Shown: positions 34,539-43,739, counted from the stretch's first letter. The stretch is 64,000 nt of DNA from Phocaeicola_A sp964432715 (GCA_964432715.1 CAYSOW010000001.1:1-64000), one strand, 5' to 3'. Made by a program: numbers and translations. Notes: generated from the letters alone by a model not told the origin.

Positions 34539-36035
34539 TTAGAGGTATGCTTCCCACTTGGTTAAGCGCATATCGCCTTCGCGCGCCAAGGTGTCGTGCA
34601 TGGCAAAGGCTGCGCGCAGGTTCTGCCAGGTCTGTCCCTTCTGAGCAATCTTGAGATAGTCCCACAACAGGTTCTTATAGTCGGGGTGGGCACAGTTCTC
34701 GATGATGGTCTTGGCACGCTCCATCGGACTCTTGCCGCGGAGGTCGGCCACGCCTTGCTCGGTGACCACGATGTTCACTGAGTGTTCGCTATGGTCTACA
34801 TGGCTCACCATCGGCACGATGGCGCTGATCTTACCCTCTTTCGCTACGGAAGGACAGGTGAAGATGCTGATGTAAGCACCGCGGGTGAAGTCGCCCGAAC
34901 CACCGATACCGTTCATCATCTTCGTACCGCCGATGTGGGTGGAGTTCACGTTGCCGTAAATGTCCGCTTCGATGGCGGTATTGATGGAGATAACGCCCAA
35001 ACGACGTACCAGCTCGGGGTTGTTGGAAATCTCCGACTGACGCAGGACGAGCTTGTCGCGGAAGAAGTTGATGTCCTCATAAATGCCGCGCAAGCAGTCG
35101 TTGGTGACTGTGAGCGAGCAGGTGCTGCCGAACTTCACACGTCCCTGGCGGATGAGGCCTACGACGGCGTCTTGAAGCACCTCGGTAAACATCTCGAAGG
35201 GCGGGATGGTCTTATCGCGTCCCAATGCGCCCAACACCGCGTTGGCAATGTTACCCACACCGCTCTGCAAGGGGAGGAAGGTGGAGGGGATGATGCCGCG
35301 TTTCATATCGGCAGCCAGAAAGTCGGCCACGTTCTGACCAATCTGGTCGGTCACAGGGTCGGGTGCCGAGAAAGAACGAGCCTCGTCGGGGAGGTCGCAC
35401 TCCACGATGCCCACAATCTTCTTCGGATCAATCTGCACGTAAGGTACACCGATGCGGTCGCTCGGCTTATAGATAGGAATATCCTTGCGATAGGGCGGGT
35501 CGAGGGGCTCATACACGTCGTGCATACCCATCATGTTCTTGCTATGGAAGGCGTTTAGTTCGATAATCACTTTATCTGCCAGGCGCGCAATGGTCGGCAC
35601 GATACCACCGGCTGCAGTCAGGTAGACCTTACCGTCGGGGGTCACCTCACACGCCTCGATGATGGCTACGTCCACTTTACCCATGAACCCGTAGCGCACC
35701 TCTTGGGCCATCTGAGAGAGGTGGATGTCATTGTATGCAATTTCACCGTTGTTCACCGCCTTACGAAAATCGACGTTGGTGGTATAGGGTGCACGGTAGC
35801 GAATGGCTTTGGCTCTGGAAAGAATACCGTCGCAGGAATCTCCGGTGGATGCGCCTGAGAAAACACCGATTTGGAACGGGTTCCCTTTGGCGTGTTCTGC
35901 CTCTGCAATCTTCGCAATTTCGGGGGTGACAGCCTTGGGGGTACCGGCGGGTGTAAATCCGCTGATGCCGATGTTGTATCCATGCTTCACCAGGCTGGCT
36001 GCTTCTTCAGCTGTAATTGTTTTAAATCCCATCAT
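34539..36035 (-). CDS. Acetyl-CoA hydrolase/transferase family protein (succinate:CoA transferase type)
   Basis: A 498-residue class I CoA-transferase of the acetyl-CoA hydrolase/succinyl-CoA:acetate transferase (Cat1/AarC) family. It begins MMGFKTITAEEAASLVKHGY. The N-terminal GISGFTPAGTPKAVTP and the conserved SGASTGDSCDG are visible, and the probable thioester-forming Glu is in INTAIEADIYGNVNST. The C-terminal region HVDHSEHSVNIVVTEQGVADLRG is a strong family signature. In Bacteroides such enzymes act in succinate/propionate/acetate fermentation, exchanging CoA between carboxylates. It follows a small membrane-protein gene by 14 bases, so the two are probably one operon. Confidence 0.92.
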   Translation of the reverse strand: MMGFKTITAEEAASLVKHGYNIGISGFTPAGTPKAVTPEIAKIAEAEHAKGNPFQIGVFSGASTGDSCDGILSRAKAIRYRAPYTTNVDFRKAVNNGEIAYNDIHLSQMAQEVRYGFMGKVDVAIIEACEVTPDGKVYLTAAGGIVPTIARLADKVIIELNAFHSKNMMGMHDVYEPLDPPYRKDIPIYKPSDRIGVPYVQIDPKKIVGIVECDLPDEARSFSAPDPVTDQIGQNVADFLAADMKRGIIPSTFLPLQSGVGNIANAVLGALGRDKTIPPFEMFTEVLQDAVVGLIRQGRVKFGSTCSLTVTNDCLRGIYEDINFFRDKLVLRQSEISNNPELVRRLGVISINTAIEADIYGNVNSTHIGGTKMMNGIGGSGDFTRGAYISIFTCPSVAKEGKISAIVPMVSHVDHSEHSVNIVVTEQGVADLRGKSPMERAKTIIENCAHPDYKNLLWDYLKIAQKGQTWQNLRAAFAMHDTLAREGDMRLTKWEAYL

Positions 36036-36049
36036 TGTTTGAATCTATT

Positions 36050-36427
36050 TTATTGGTATTTTCTAGTGAATATTTGTGAGTAGATAAAAGCTTCGCGGGC
36101 TCCTTGCGGGGTGCGCAATCGCTCTTTGGCCTCCTTGGTCAGTGCGTTGGTGGCTTGTGGAGCGGGAGCTGCGGATGCGGGCCCGGCTGCAGTGGTGGCA
36201 GCTTGGGGAGTTGGGGTAGGGCGTTTCGTCCGGTGGCGCGGAGGCTGTGACGAGCAGGCGGGGCGGTGCGTAGTGACCTCCTCGTCAGTGAGCTCGATGA
36301 ACGGAGCTTCTTCCGTCTCTTCGTATGCTTCCTGTGCTTGAACGCTTCGTCTGCGCTTGTTGATGGAGCTGAAAATCGCTACACCAATGACAATCAGCGC
36401 AGTGAATACTTGAACGATATCTTCCAT
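36050..36427 (-). CDS. Small single-pass membrane protein, unknown function
   Basis: A 125-residue protein that I do not recognise as a named family. It begins MEDIVQVFTALIVIGVAIFS, one N-terminal transmembrane helix, followed by KRRR (cytoplasmic side by the positive-inside rule), an acidic stretch with EEAPFIELTDEEV, a low-complexity Thr/Pro/Ala/Gln middle (about 55-90) and a compact C-terminal block RTPQGAREAFIYSQIFTRKYQ (21 residues; key residues Arg-Glu-Ala and the final Arg-Lys-Tyr). Both ends look constrained while the middle looks like a linker. It is 14 bases upstream of the CoA-transferase gene. Confidence 0.75.
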   Translation of the reverse strand: MEDIVQVFTALIVIGVAIFSSINKRRRSVQAQEAYEETEEAPFIELTDEEVTTHRPACSSQPPRHRTKRPTPTPQAATTAAGPASAAPAPQATNALTKEAKERLRTPQGAREAFIYSQIFTRKYQ

Positions 36428-36447
36428 ACCTATTAAGTTTAACTGCC

Positions 36448-36455
36448 CAAAGATA
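36448..36455 (-). promoter_or_regulatory. -7 element for the small membrane protein-CoA transferase operon
   Basis: The minus strand reads TATCTTTG, 20 bases upstream of the ATG at 36427. Confidence 0.55.
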
Positions 36456-36489
36456 GGTATATTTTTTTACTGCGCCAAGAAGAAGGCAT

Positions 36490-36514
36490 AAAAAAAGGGA
36501 ACTTCACAGCTCCC
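36490..36514 (-). terminator. Orphan hairpin with T-run
   Basis: GGGAGCT/AGTTCCC on the minus strand (7 bp with one G-T wobble, 4-base loop) is followed by seven T. No minus-strand gene lies upstream of it, so it is unexplained by annotated genes. Confidence 0.4.
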
Positions 36515-36542
36515 CCCTTTTATTTTAACCTAAACCTTAACT

Positions 36543-36611
36543 ATGAAAAAATCTAACGTTTTTTCTCGTTGTCAAAAGTCAGAAGAAATTTGGTTACTCC
36601 CAAATAATTGA
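36543..36611 (+). pseudogene. Short ORF behind a SusC-like leader; remnant or leader peptide
   Basis: A 22-codon ORF, MKKSNVFSRCQKSEEIWLLP plus two Asn, starts at an ATG preceded by AACCTAAACCTTAACT, a leader type I associate with Bacteroides SusC and surface-protein genes. It has no recognisable product and ends in TGA. It could be the left-over start of a deleted gene, an unannotated small protein, or coincidence. Confidence 0.3.
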
Positions 36612-36793
36612 AGAGAAAAGTTTGATTCTTTAACAATTATTATATTTTTATGCGTTCAATTCATTACTTTTCCTCGTTGTTAAGTTTTAAACTGAAACAT
36701 AAAACGAGCGATAAGTTTGAATCTTTTCTCTTGAAAGAGCGTTCGTTGGTCGGTTTCTTCTCCTTATTTATCGGTAAAATCAAGAACTTTTGC

Positions 36794-36801
36794 TATCTTT
36801 G
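36794..36801 (+). promoter_or_regulatory. -7 element for miaB
   Basis: TATCTTTG matches TAnnTTTG, 29 bases upstream of the miaB ATG at 36831. Confidence 0.6.
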
Positions 36802-36830
36802 CAGCCTGAATCAGAAACCAACAGAAAAAA

Positions 36831-38195
36831 ATGACACATCAGGAACAAGAAGCAGACTTTAAATCTGCAACTGAGAACAAGAAACTCTTTATTGAGACGT
36901 ACGGCTGCCAGATGAATGTGGCCGACAGTGAGGTGATTGCCTCCGTGATGCAAATGGCGGGCTATCAGGTGTGCGAGTCGCTCGAGGAGGCGGACGCGGT
37001 GTTTATGAATACTTGCTCGGTGCGTGATAATGCGGAGCAGAAGATTATTAACCGACTGGAGTTCTTCCACTCCATGCGTAAGAAGGGGCGTCATCTGATT
37101 GTGGGCGTGCTGGGCTGTATGGCGGAGCGCGTGAAGGATGACTTGATCAACAATCACCACGTGGATCTCGTGGTGGGTCCCGATGCTTATCTCTCGCTGC
37201 CGGATATGGTGGCGTCGGTAGAGGCGGGCGAGAAGGCCATCAATGTGGAACTCTCTACCACGGAGACTTATCGCGAGGTGATTCCGTCGCGTATCTGTGG
37301 CAACCACATCTCGGGCTTTGTCTCTATCATGCGTGGCTGCAACAACTTCTGCCACTATTGCATCGTGCCCTATACGCGCGGTCGTGAACGCAGTCGTGAC
37401 GTGGAGAGTATCCTCAACGAGGTGCGCGATTTGCAAGCAAAGGGTTACAAGGAGGTGACGCTGCTGGGACAGAATGTCAACTCGTATCGCTTTGAACGCG
37501 ACGGGGAGACGGTGACTTTCCCGCAATTGTTGCGCCGGGTGGCGGAGACGGTGCCGACCATGCGTGTGCGTTTCACTACTTCACATCCGAAGGACATGAG
37601 CGACGAGACACTGCAGGTGATTGCAGAGGTGCCGAATGTGTGCAAGCATATTCACTTGCCGGTGCAGAGTGGTAGCTCAAGGGTATTGAAATTGATGAAT
37701 CGTAAATATACGCGTGAGTGGTATTTGGATCGTGTGGCGGCCATCCGTCGCATTGTGCCCGATTGCGGCTTGAGCACGGATATCTTCGCGGGCTTCCATT
37801 CGGAGACGGAGGAGGATCATCAGGAGTCGCTCTCGCTGATGCGTCTTTGCGGCTATGACTCCGCCTTTATGTTTAAGTATTCGGAGCGTCCGGGTACTTA
37901 TGCATCGAAACACATGCCGGACGATGTACCCGAGGAGGTGAAGATTCGTCGCTTGAACGAGATTATCGCCCTGCAGAACGAACTCTCGGCAGAGTCTAAT
38001 CGTCGTTGTATCGGCAAGGAGTATGAGGTGCTGGTGGAAGGTGTTTCAAAGCGTTCGCGCGAGCAACTTTTCGGTCGCACGGAGCAGAACCGCGTGGTGG
38101 TGTTCGACCGTAAGGGACATCACATCGGTGAGTTTGTGCAGGTGCGCATCACGGATGCTTCTTCGGCCACACTGAAAGGTGAAGCATTGAACTAA
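36831..38195 (+). CDS. miaB: tRNA-2-methylthio-N6-dimethylallyladenosine synthase MiaB
   Basis: MiaB is a radical-SAM methylthiotransferase that adds the methylthio group to i6A37 in tRNAs reading codons starting with U. The 454-residue protein has the N-terminal UPF0004 domain (FIETYGCQMNVADSE, with cluster cysteines also in NTCSVRD and GVLGCMAERV). The radical-SAM CxxxCxxC motif is in MRGCNNFCHYCIVPYTRG, and a C-terminal TRAM domain (YEVLVEGVSKRS to ITDASSATLKGE) follows. The longer UPF0004 N terminus and the RGREXSR sequence favour MiaB over RimO. Single gene between its own promoter and a strong terminator. Confidence 0.97.
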   Translation: MTHQEQEADFKSATENKKLFIETYGCQMNVADSEVIASVMQMAGYQVCESLEEADAVFMNTCSVRDNAEQKIINRLEFFHSMRKKGRHLIVGVLGCMAERVKDDLINNHHVDLVVGPDAYLSLPDMVASVEAGEKAINVELSTTETYREVIPSRICGNHISGFVSIMRGCNNFCHYCIVPYTRGRERSRDVESILNEVRDLQAKGYKEVTLLGQNVNSYRFERDGETVTFPQLLRRVAETVPTMRVRFTTSHPKDMSDETLQVIAEVPNVCKHIHLPVQSGSSRVLKLMNRKYTREWYLDRVAAIRRIVPDCGLSTDIFAGFHSETEEDHQESLSLMRLCGYDSAFMFKYSERPGTYASKHMPDDVPEEVKIRRLNEIIALQNELSAESNRRCIGKEYEVLVEGVSKRSREQLFGRTEQNRVVVFDRKGHHIGEFVQVRITDASSATLKGEALN

Positions 38196-38204
38196 GATAA
38201 AAAG

Positions 38205-38257
38205 GACCTCCCCGGGAAGAGACGCTTGGTGTCATTCCCGGGGAGGTCTGTTTTTTT
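38205..38257. terminator. Strong bidirectional terminator between miaB and the PspC gene
   Basis: Perfect 14-bp stem GACCTCCCCGGGAA/TTCCCGGGGAGGTC (38205-38218, 38235-38248) with T7 at 38251-38257 and an A-tract on the left. The T-run touches the PspC stop codon. Confidence 0.95.
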
Positions 38258-38489
38258 AACCACGATGTCTCAATCGTTCCTCCATGCGCTCCTGGTAGCT
38301 CTTCTTCGGTACGCCGGGCATGATAACCCAAAGGACGATATAGGCGATGAGGCCCACGCCCAATACACAGAAGAGAAGAATCCAGATGAGGCGTACCCAA
38401 ATGGGGGAGATGTCAAAGTAGTTGGCAATGCCGCCACAGACGCCGCCCAGTACTTTCTCGGCGGACTTGGTCAGTTTCTTATTACTCAT
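38256..38489 (-). CDS. PspC domain membrane protein
   Basis: A 77-residue protein, essentially one PspC domain: a basic N terminus, the conserved LGGVCGGIANYFDISPIWVR, and a long hydrophobic helix (LIWILLFCVLGVGLIAYIVL). PspC-type proteins respond to membrane stress in proteobacteria; in Bacteroidetes the role is unclear. It ends at the terminator shared with miaB and is divergent from the SusC gene. Confidence 0.92.
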   Translation of the reverse strand: MSNKKLTKSAEKVLGGVCGGIANYFDISPIWVRLIWILLFCVLGVGLIAYIVLWVIMPGVPKKSYQERMEERLRHRG

Positions 38490-38521
38490 AATCGGTACCT
38501 TGTTTTTAAAATTCTTTAGAA

Positions 38522-38529
38522 CAAAGATA
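38522..38529 (-). promoter_or_regulatory. -7 element for the PspC gene
   Basis: The minus strand reads TATCTTTG, 32 bases upstream of the ATG at 38489. Confidence 0.55.
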
Positions 38530-38655
38530 CGAAAAGAAATGAAAATTGTCGCAAATTCATGCAGTTTTCACGCAAAATCTCATCAAATCACTGAAAATAA
38601 TCGCTAATTGTTCATTTATTTCCTCAAAAATGATGGTCTTTTAGAGAAAAATAAC

Positions 38656-38663
38656 TATGTTTG
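38656..38663 (+). promoter_or_regulatory. -7 element for the SusC operon
   Basis: TATGTTTG matches TAnnTTTG, 47 bases upstream of the SusC ATG. No -33 TTTG at the standard distance, which would fit an activated promoter. Confidence 0.45.
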
Positions 38664-38710
38664 TATCGATTATACCTTAAGAGGGATAAAGATATAATAG
38701 TTCAAAGCGT

Positions 38711-41700
38711 ATGAAAAGAAATCTAACCAGGAAACTAGTGGCTTTATGTTGTCTGTTGTTCCTCCTTGGAGCTCCTGTTATGCAGGCCCAAACCGAGCGC
38801 GGCGCGACTGTCACTATGGAACTTAAGGATGAAGGATTGACCTCTTCCTTGAGACAATTAGAAGAAAGCTCCGGTTACAAAATCAATTTTGTTCCGGGTG
38901 AAGTGAGAGATTACATCGTAACAGCCTCTCTGAAAGGGGTGGATATTCGTAAGGCACTCGACGTGATTTTGTCGCAGACGGCCTTGACCTATACCATCCA
39001 GGGAAATGTGGTGACGATCTCCCTGCAAAAGGGTGCGTCTATTCCCGAACTGACAGGTGAGATTGTTTCGGATGAAGACGGATTGCCGGTGATTGGCGCC
39101 ACCATTCAGGTGGAGGGCACCAACCAGCGTACCATCACGGATGTGGATGGTAAGTTCCGTCTGAAGAATGTACCCACCAACCGCAATGTGCGTATCTCCT
39201 ACGTCGGCATGAAGACGCAGGTGATTCCTGCACGTGCCCGTATGTTGGTGCAGATGAAGGGTGATGCACAGACCTTGAGCGAGGTGGTTGTCACCGGTTA
39301 CGGTAACATGACGAAAGGTAACTACACCGGTTCAGTAACGACGGTGAAAGCGGACGACATTCTCTTGTCGGGTGCCTCTTCCATCGACCAGATGTTGCAG
39401 GGTGTCGTTCCTGGTATGTTGGTGACACAGACCACCGGTATGGTGGGTGTCTCCCCGAAGGTGCGTGTACGTGGTACCTCTTCTCTGTTGGGTAGTCAAG
39501 ATCCGGTTTGGGTGGTTGACGGTGTAATTCAGCGTAATCCGCAGCCGTTCAACTCCGACAACAATATGAACTTCTCTTCGGACAGCAATGATATCAGTCA
39601 GTTGGCAGGTAACGCCATCTCTTGGTTGAACCCGAACGATATCGAGACCATCACGGTGTTGAAGGATGCTTCTGCCACCGCCATCTATGGTTCGGAGGCT
39701 GCCAACGGTGTCATCGTCATTACGACGAAGAAGGCACAGGTGGGCAAGATTTCAGTCAACTATAACGGTGACTTCTCTGTGGGTCAGCGCCCGGGATACG
39801 GCCTGTACAACCAGATGAACTCTAACGAGTTGATGCAGTTCACGGCACAGATGTATGAGGATCGTGTGTCAAGTCCTACTTCACAGCTGGGCTTGGGCTA
39901 TACGGGCTTGATGCAGCAGTTGCTCAACAAGGAGATTACGCAGGAGCAGTTTGATGCTTCTTACCGCAAGATGGCGGCACAGAACACCGACTGGTTCTCG
40001 GAGCTCTTCCGCAACTCCTTCACGCACAAACATACCGTCAGCATCAGCGGCGGTTCCGAGAAGGTGCAGAACCGTACCTCTTTCGGTTACAACGAGGACA
40101 ACGGTGAGGCAAAGGGCAACAGCTCTACCAGCTTGACGGTGACTTCAAACACCACTTTCAACTTGCTCAACCATAAGTTGCTCATTGATATGCAGGTGAA
40201 TGGTACTTGGCGTAACACCAACGGTTTCGCTTACGGCGTAGATCCGTTTAGTTATGCTTACAACACCAGTCGTGCTATTCCTTTATATAATGAGGATGGC
40301 ACTTACTACTACACGGAGCAGCGTTCAGACGTTTCGAGTACCGTGGAGAACAACCGCGACAACTACCTTTATAATATTAAGAACGAGTTGGCAAATACCG
40401 GTGCCCGCAGTCGTACACAGACTCTCGGCGCTACCATCGATGCCAAATGGAAGTTCCTCCCCAGCTGGGAATTGCAGGGCTTGGCTTCTTACTCGGGCTC
40501 TTCTACGAACACCAAACAGTGGGCTACCGAGCGTTCTACTTATATCGCAGCTTTGCGTGGTTATGACTACGGTGCTTACGCCAATACCGACAGTGAGTTG
40601 AACTACTCTCGTATTCCTTTTGGTGGTTTGCTGGAGACAGGTCTCACCGAGGTGAACACTTGGACCGCACGTGCTTCTTTGGTTTACGACCACCTCTTTG
40701 ACGATATCCACCGCCTGACCGGTCAGTTGGGTATCGAGGGTACCTCTACACGTACCCGTGGTAACTCGAACACCCGTTACGGCTATTTGAAAGATCGTGG
40801 TGAATCGTTCGTGGAGTTGCCTATCCAGTATCTGGATGTAACGGGAGAAGAAGGTGCTTATTTGGAGAATGATCTGGTACGCGGCTCTGCTTCCAACATC
40901 AACCGCACCAGCAACAAACTGAGTGAGTATGCTACTTTGGCATACACCTATGACAATCGTTATGTATTGAATGTCAACGGTCGTGTGGATGCTTCCAACC
41001 GCTTCGGTCAGGATAAGAGAAAACGTTTCGAGCCTACTTGGTCAGTTGGTTTGAAGTGGCGTGCTGCTTCTGAGAAGTTTGCTGAGAAGTTCTCATGGTT
41101 GAACAACTTTGATGTGATTGCTTCTTACGGTTACCAAGGTAATGCCGTAGAGTCCATCTCTCCCTATTTGATCGCTACCGACGGTGGTGTCAACGAGTAC
41201 TACAACGACTATCTGTTGAACATCAGTTCACTGCCTTACCGCGATTTGGGTTGGGAGAAAACAAGAAGTATCAACTTGGGTATCGATGCTGCCTTCTTGG
41301 ACGGACGACTCAACTTCAGTCTCAACTACTATAACAAGCGAAGCAACATCCTCTCTTCACGCAATGTGCCTTTGGAGAACGGTGTGACGAACGCCTATGT
41401 GGATGGTGGTGAGATTACTAACAAGGGTTACGATTTCGTAATCAGCGTGGTGCCTGTTCGTACAAAGGACTTCTCTTGGGAGGTATCTTTCAATACCACC
41501 GTGACAAACAATGCGGTGGATAAGAACCAGCGCGTGAATACGCTGAGCGACTATATCAACGGTACAGCTGTGGTAGACGGTGAGGCTTACTCTACCTTCT
41601 ACTCTTATGAGTTCACCGGTTTGAACGACGAGGACGGAACTCCGCAGTTTGCCAATATGGACGTAGAAGGCGGTGAGACACCGTTGTGCTACTTGGTGAA

Positions 41701-42247
41701 ATCAGGTAAATTCATTCCTGACTTCAGCGGTGGTTTCGATATGCGTTTCAAATATAAAAACTGGTCGCTCTACACCCTCTTCACCATGCAGTTTGGTGCC
41801 AGCAACCGTTTGCCCGATTTGTATGACACCTCCAGCAACTACGGTGTGCCCTTGTCGGGTCAGAACTTGTCGCGCGACTTGCTGAAACGTTGGCGTCAGC
41901 CGGGTGATATCACGGATATCCCCTCCATTCCGACCTCTTCGGCTTGGATTAACCTGCCGACCACTACGCAGGTGGCTTCCAGTGAGGGTCGTCTCTACAC
42001 CATGTACAATCAGTCGACTGCACGTGTAGCAAAGGCCGACTTCATCCGTTGCCGTTCTATCTCACTCTCTTATGAGTTCGATAAGAAGATTTTGAACCGC
42101 CTCGGTGTACAGCGCTTGATGTTGAAGGGAAGTATGACGAACCCGTTCATGTGGGTAAGAGACAGTCGTTGGAACGGACTCGATCCGGAGACGGCAGATT
42201 GGCCTACACGTCGCGTCACTTCACTCTCTTTGCAGGTGAGCCTCTAA
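38711..42247 (+). CDS. SusC/RagA family TonB-dependent outer-membrane transporter with STN domain
   Basis: A 1178-residue outer-membrane importer that works with a SusD lid and TonB energy. In order: signal peptide (about 1-26, cut at MQAQ); an STN domain at about 35-105 (SSLRQLEESSGYKINFV to LTYTIQGNVVTISL); a carboxypeptidase-regulatory-like beta domain at about 115-190 (LPVIGATIQVEGTNQRTITD); a TonB-box-like LSEVVVTGYG; the plug (PVWVVDGVIQ, LKDASATAIYGSEAANGVIV); and a 22-strand barrel to the C-terminal SLSLQVSL. STN-bearing SusC proteins often signal to a FecR-type anti-sigma factor, but no ECF sigma/anti-sigma pair is in the window. First of four genes that appear to form one operon. 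Confidence 0.95.
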   Translation: MKRNLTRKLVALCCLLFLLGAPVMQAQTERGATVTMELKDEGLTSSLRQLEESSGYKINFVPGEVRDYIVTASLKGVDIRKALDVILSQTALTYTIQGNVVTISLQKGASIPELTGEIVSDEDGLPVIGATIQVEGTNQRTITDVDGKFRLKNVPTNRNVRISYVGMKTQVIPARARMLVQMKGDAQTLSEVVVTGYGNMTKGNYTGSVTTVKADDILLSGASSIDQMLQGVVPGMLVTQTTGMVGVSPKVRVRGTSSLLGSQDPVWVVDGVIQRNPQPFNSDNNMNFSSDSNDISQLAGNAISWLNPNDIETITVLKDASATAIYGSEAANGVIVITTKKAQVGKISVNYNGDFSVGQRPGYGLYNQMNSNELMQFTAQMYEDRVSSPTSQLGLGYTGLMQQLLNKEITQEQFDASYRKMAAQNTDWFSELFRNSFTHKHTVSISGGSEKVQNRTSFGYNEDNGEAKGNSSTSLTVTSNTTFNLLNHKLLIDMQVNGTWRNTNGFAYGVDPFSYAYNTSRAIPLYNEDGTYYYTEQRSDVSSTVENNRDNYLYNIKNELANTGARSRTQTLGATIDAKWKFLPSWELQGLASYSGSSTNTKQWATERSTYIAALRGYDYGAYANTDSELNYSRIPFGGLLETGLTEVNTWTARASLVYDHLFDDIHRLTGQLGIEGTSTRTRGNSNTRYGYLKDRGESFVELPIQYLDVTGEEGAYLENDLVRGSASNINRTSNKLSEYATLAYTYDNRYVLNVNGRVDASNRFGQDKRKRFEPTWSVGLKWRAASEKFAEKFSWLNNFDVIASYGYQGNAVESISPYLIATDGGVNEYYNDYLLNISSLPYRDLGWEKTRSINLGIDAAFLDGRLNFSLNYYNKRSNILSSRNVPLENGVTNAYVDGGEITNKGYDFVISVVPVRTKDFSWEVSFNTTVTNNAVDKNQRVNTLSDYINGTAVVDGEAYSTFYSYEFTGLNDEDGTPQFANMDVEGGETPLCYLVKSGKFIPDFSGGFDMRFKYKNWSLYTLFTMQFGASNRLPDLYDTSSNYGVPLSGQNLSRDLLKRWRQPGDITDIPSIPTSSAWINLPTTTQVASSEGRLYTMYNQSTARVAKADFIRCRSISLSYEFDKKILNRLGVQRLMLKGSMTNPFMWVRDSRWNGLDPETADWPTRRVTSLSLQVSL

Positions 42248-42275
42248 TCAGTTGTAACGCATTAAAATTCGAAAT

Positions 42276-43712
42276 ATGATGAAGAAGAAATTAATATATA
42301 CTTTGAGTCTGTGCGGAATGATGCTCACAGCCTCCTCTTGTTCCAACTTCTTGGATCAGGAGTCGTCCGACGAGGTCATTGTGACCACGGTGGCCGATTA
42401 TAGCGAGCTCCTTCTGGGCTCCGGCTATCCGTCGCCAACCTCGCCGTTGTATACGCTTCTCTATGCCCTGGATGATGATATGGGCTTGGTGGAGAGTCAG
42501 GTGTCCGACTACTCGGCTACTTCGGTAGAGGGTTTGTTCCCCTTCTACACTTGGCAGCCTAATATGTGGACTAACCCGGCTTCGGCTACGGGTACTTATA
42601 CCGATTGTTATGAATCAACCTATGATCGAATCAAGGGTGTGAATGCAGTGCTGGATGGCATTGATGAGGCTATCGGTGATCAGGAAGAGCTGGAGCAGGT
42701 GAAGGCAGAAGCCTTGGCATTGCGCGGCTACTACTATTATATGTTGGTCAACATCTTCTCGGAGCCTTATAGTTATAATAAGGAGTCGGCCGGTGTGCCT
42801 TTGAAACTGACTGCCAACCTGGAGACCAGCGGTCGTCCGCGTGGTACGGTGGCTGAGGTCTACGATCAAATCATCAGTGATTTGAACGAATCGGCTGCGC
42901 TTTTCGCTAAATATACCAAACGTAGAGGTACCTATCGCATCAACCGTCCGGCAGTGGAGATTCTGCTCTGTCGTGTCTACCTCCAGATGGAGGAGTGGCA
43001 GAAGGTGGTAGATGCGGCCACAGAGGCCATCAAAGACGGTGGTGAGGTATCCGACTATACGACGCTGAGCGGAAGTGACTGTATCTCTAAATACGATTAC
43101 ACGGAAGTAGAGTGGGTGTATGGCAACGGTAATACTCCCATCAAGTTGACTGCGATGGGCGTTTCTGCTGACTTGGGCAAGTTGCTGACTTCGAACGATA
43201 AAAGAACTTCTTTCTGGTTCTACTATAGTTCATGGTCGGGTTCGTGGACCATCTACAAACACCGTATGTCTTATCCTTCGGGTACTGCTCGTATGCCGAC
43301 TAACTCCATCCGTATGTCGGAAGCTTGGTTGAGTCGTGCCGAGGCGTATGCACAGTTGGGTCAGACGGCTTCGGCGCAGGCTGACTTGAAAGCGGTGCAG
43401 GAAAAACGTTATCTGGATTTGAGTGAGCAGGAGAGTGCTACGGCTTCTTTGACATTGCTGGAGAAGATTCGTCAGGAACGTCGTGTAGAACTCTGCTTTG
43501 ACGAGGTACGTTGGTTCGACCTTCGTCGCTACGGTATGCCGCGCATTGAGCATGCTTACAAGGCAACCAGTGGAGCTACCATGCAGACTTACGTGTTGCA
43601 GGAGAAGGATCCGTTGTACACCATTCCTATCCCGGCGGATGATGTAGCTGCCAACGGTAATATTCAGCAGAATGCTTCGGCTTCACAGCCGTCACGTACG
43701 CCTTCTAACTAA
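42276..43712 (+). CDS. SusD/RagB family nutrient-binding surface lipoprotein
   Basis: The 478-residue partner of the SusC protein, forming the lid over its barrel. The lipoprotein signal ends with lipobox TASSC (Cys22). SusD-type elements include a TPR-like helical N terminus with ALALRGYYYYMLVNIFSEP, and the C-terminal RAEAYAQLGQTASAQADL and KIRQERRVELCFDEVRWFDL signatures. It lies 28 bases after SusC. At 478 residues it is shorter than many glycan-binding SusD proteins, and the ligand cannot be inferred from sequence. Confidence 0.95.
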   Translation: MMKKKLIYTLSLCGMMLTASSCSNFLDQESSDEVIVTTVADYSELLLGSGYPSPTSPLYTLLYALDDDMGLVESQVSDYSATSVEGLFPFYTWQPNMWTNPASATGTYTDCYESTYDRIKGVNAVLDGIDEAIGDQEELEQVKAEALALRGYYYYMLVNIFSEPYSYNKESAGVPLKLTANLETSGRPRGTVAEVYDQIISDLNESAALFAKYTKRRGTYRINRPAVEILLCRVYLQMEEWQKVVDAATEAIKDGGEVSDYTTLSGSDCISKYDYTEVEWVYGNGNTPIKLTAMGVSADLGKLLTSNDKRTSFWFYYSSWSGSWTIYKHRMSYPSGTARMPTNSIRMSEAWLSRAEAYAQLGQTASAQADLKAVQEKRYLDLSEQESATASLTLLEKIRQERRVELCFDEVRWFDLRRYGMPRIEHAYKATSGATMQTYVLQEKDPLYTIPIPADDVAANGNIQQNASASQPSRTPSN

Positions 43713-43739
43713 TGGTTGAACTAATTAATTGAATGAGTT

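Larger units (their letters stand above)
36428..36830. other. 403-base gene-free region before miaB
   Basis: It holds a minus -7 box for the small membrane protein (36448-36455), an imperfect hairpin at 36490-36514 with T7 on the minus strand, a leader-like TTTTAACCTAAACCTTAACT before an ATG at 36543, a 22-codon ORF and the miaB -7 box. The rest (about 36612-36780) is A/T-rich with no motif I recognise. Confidence 0.6.
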
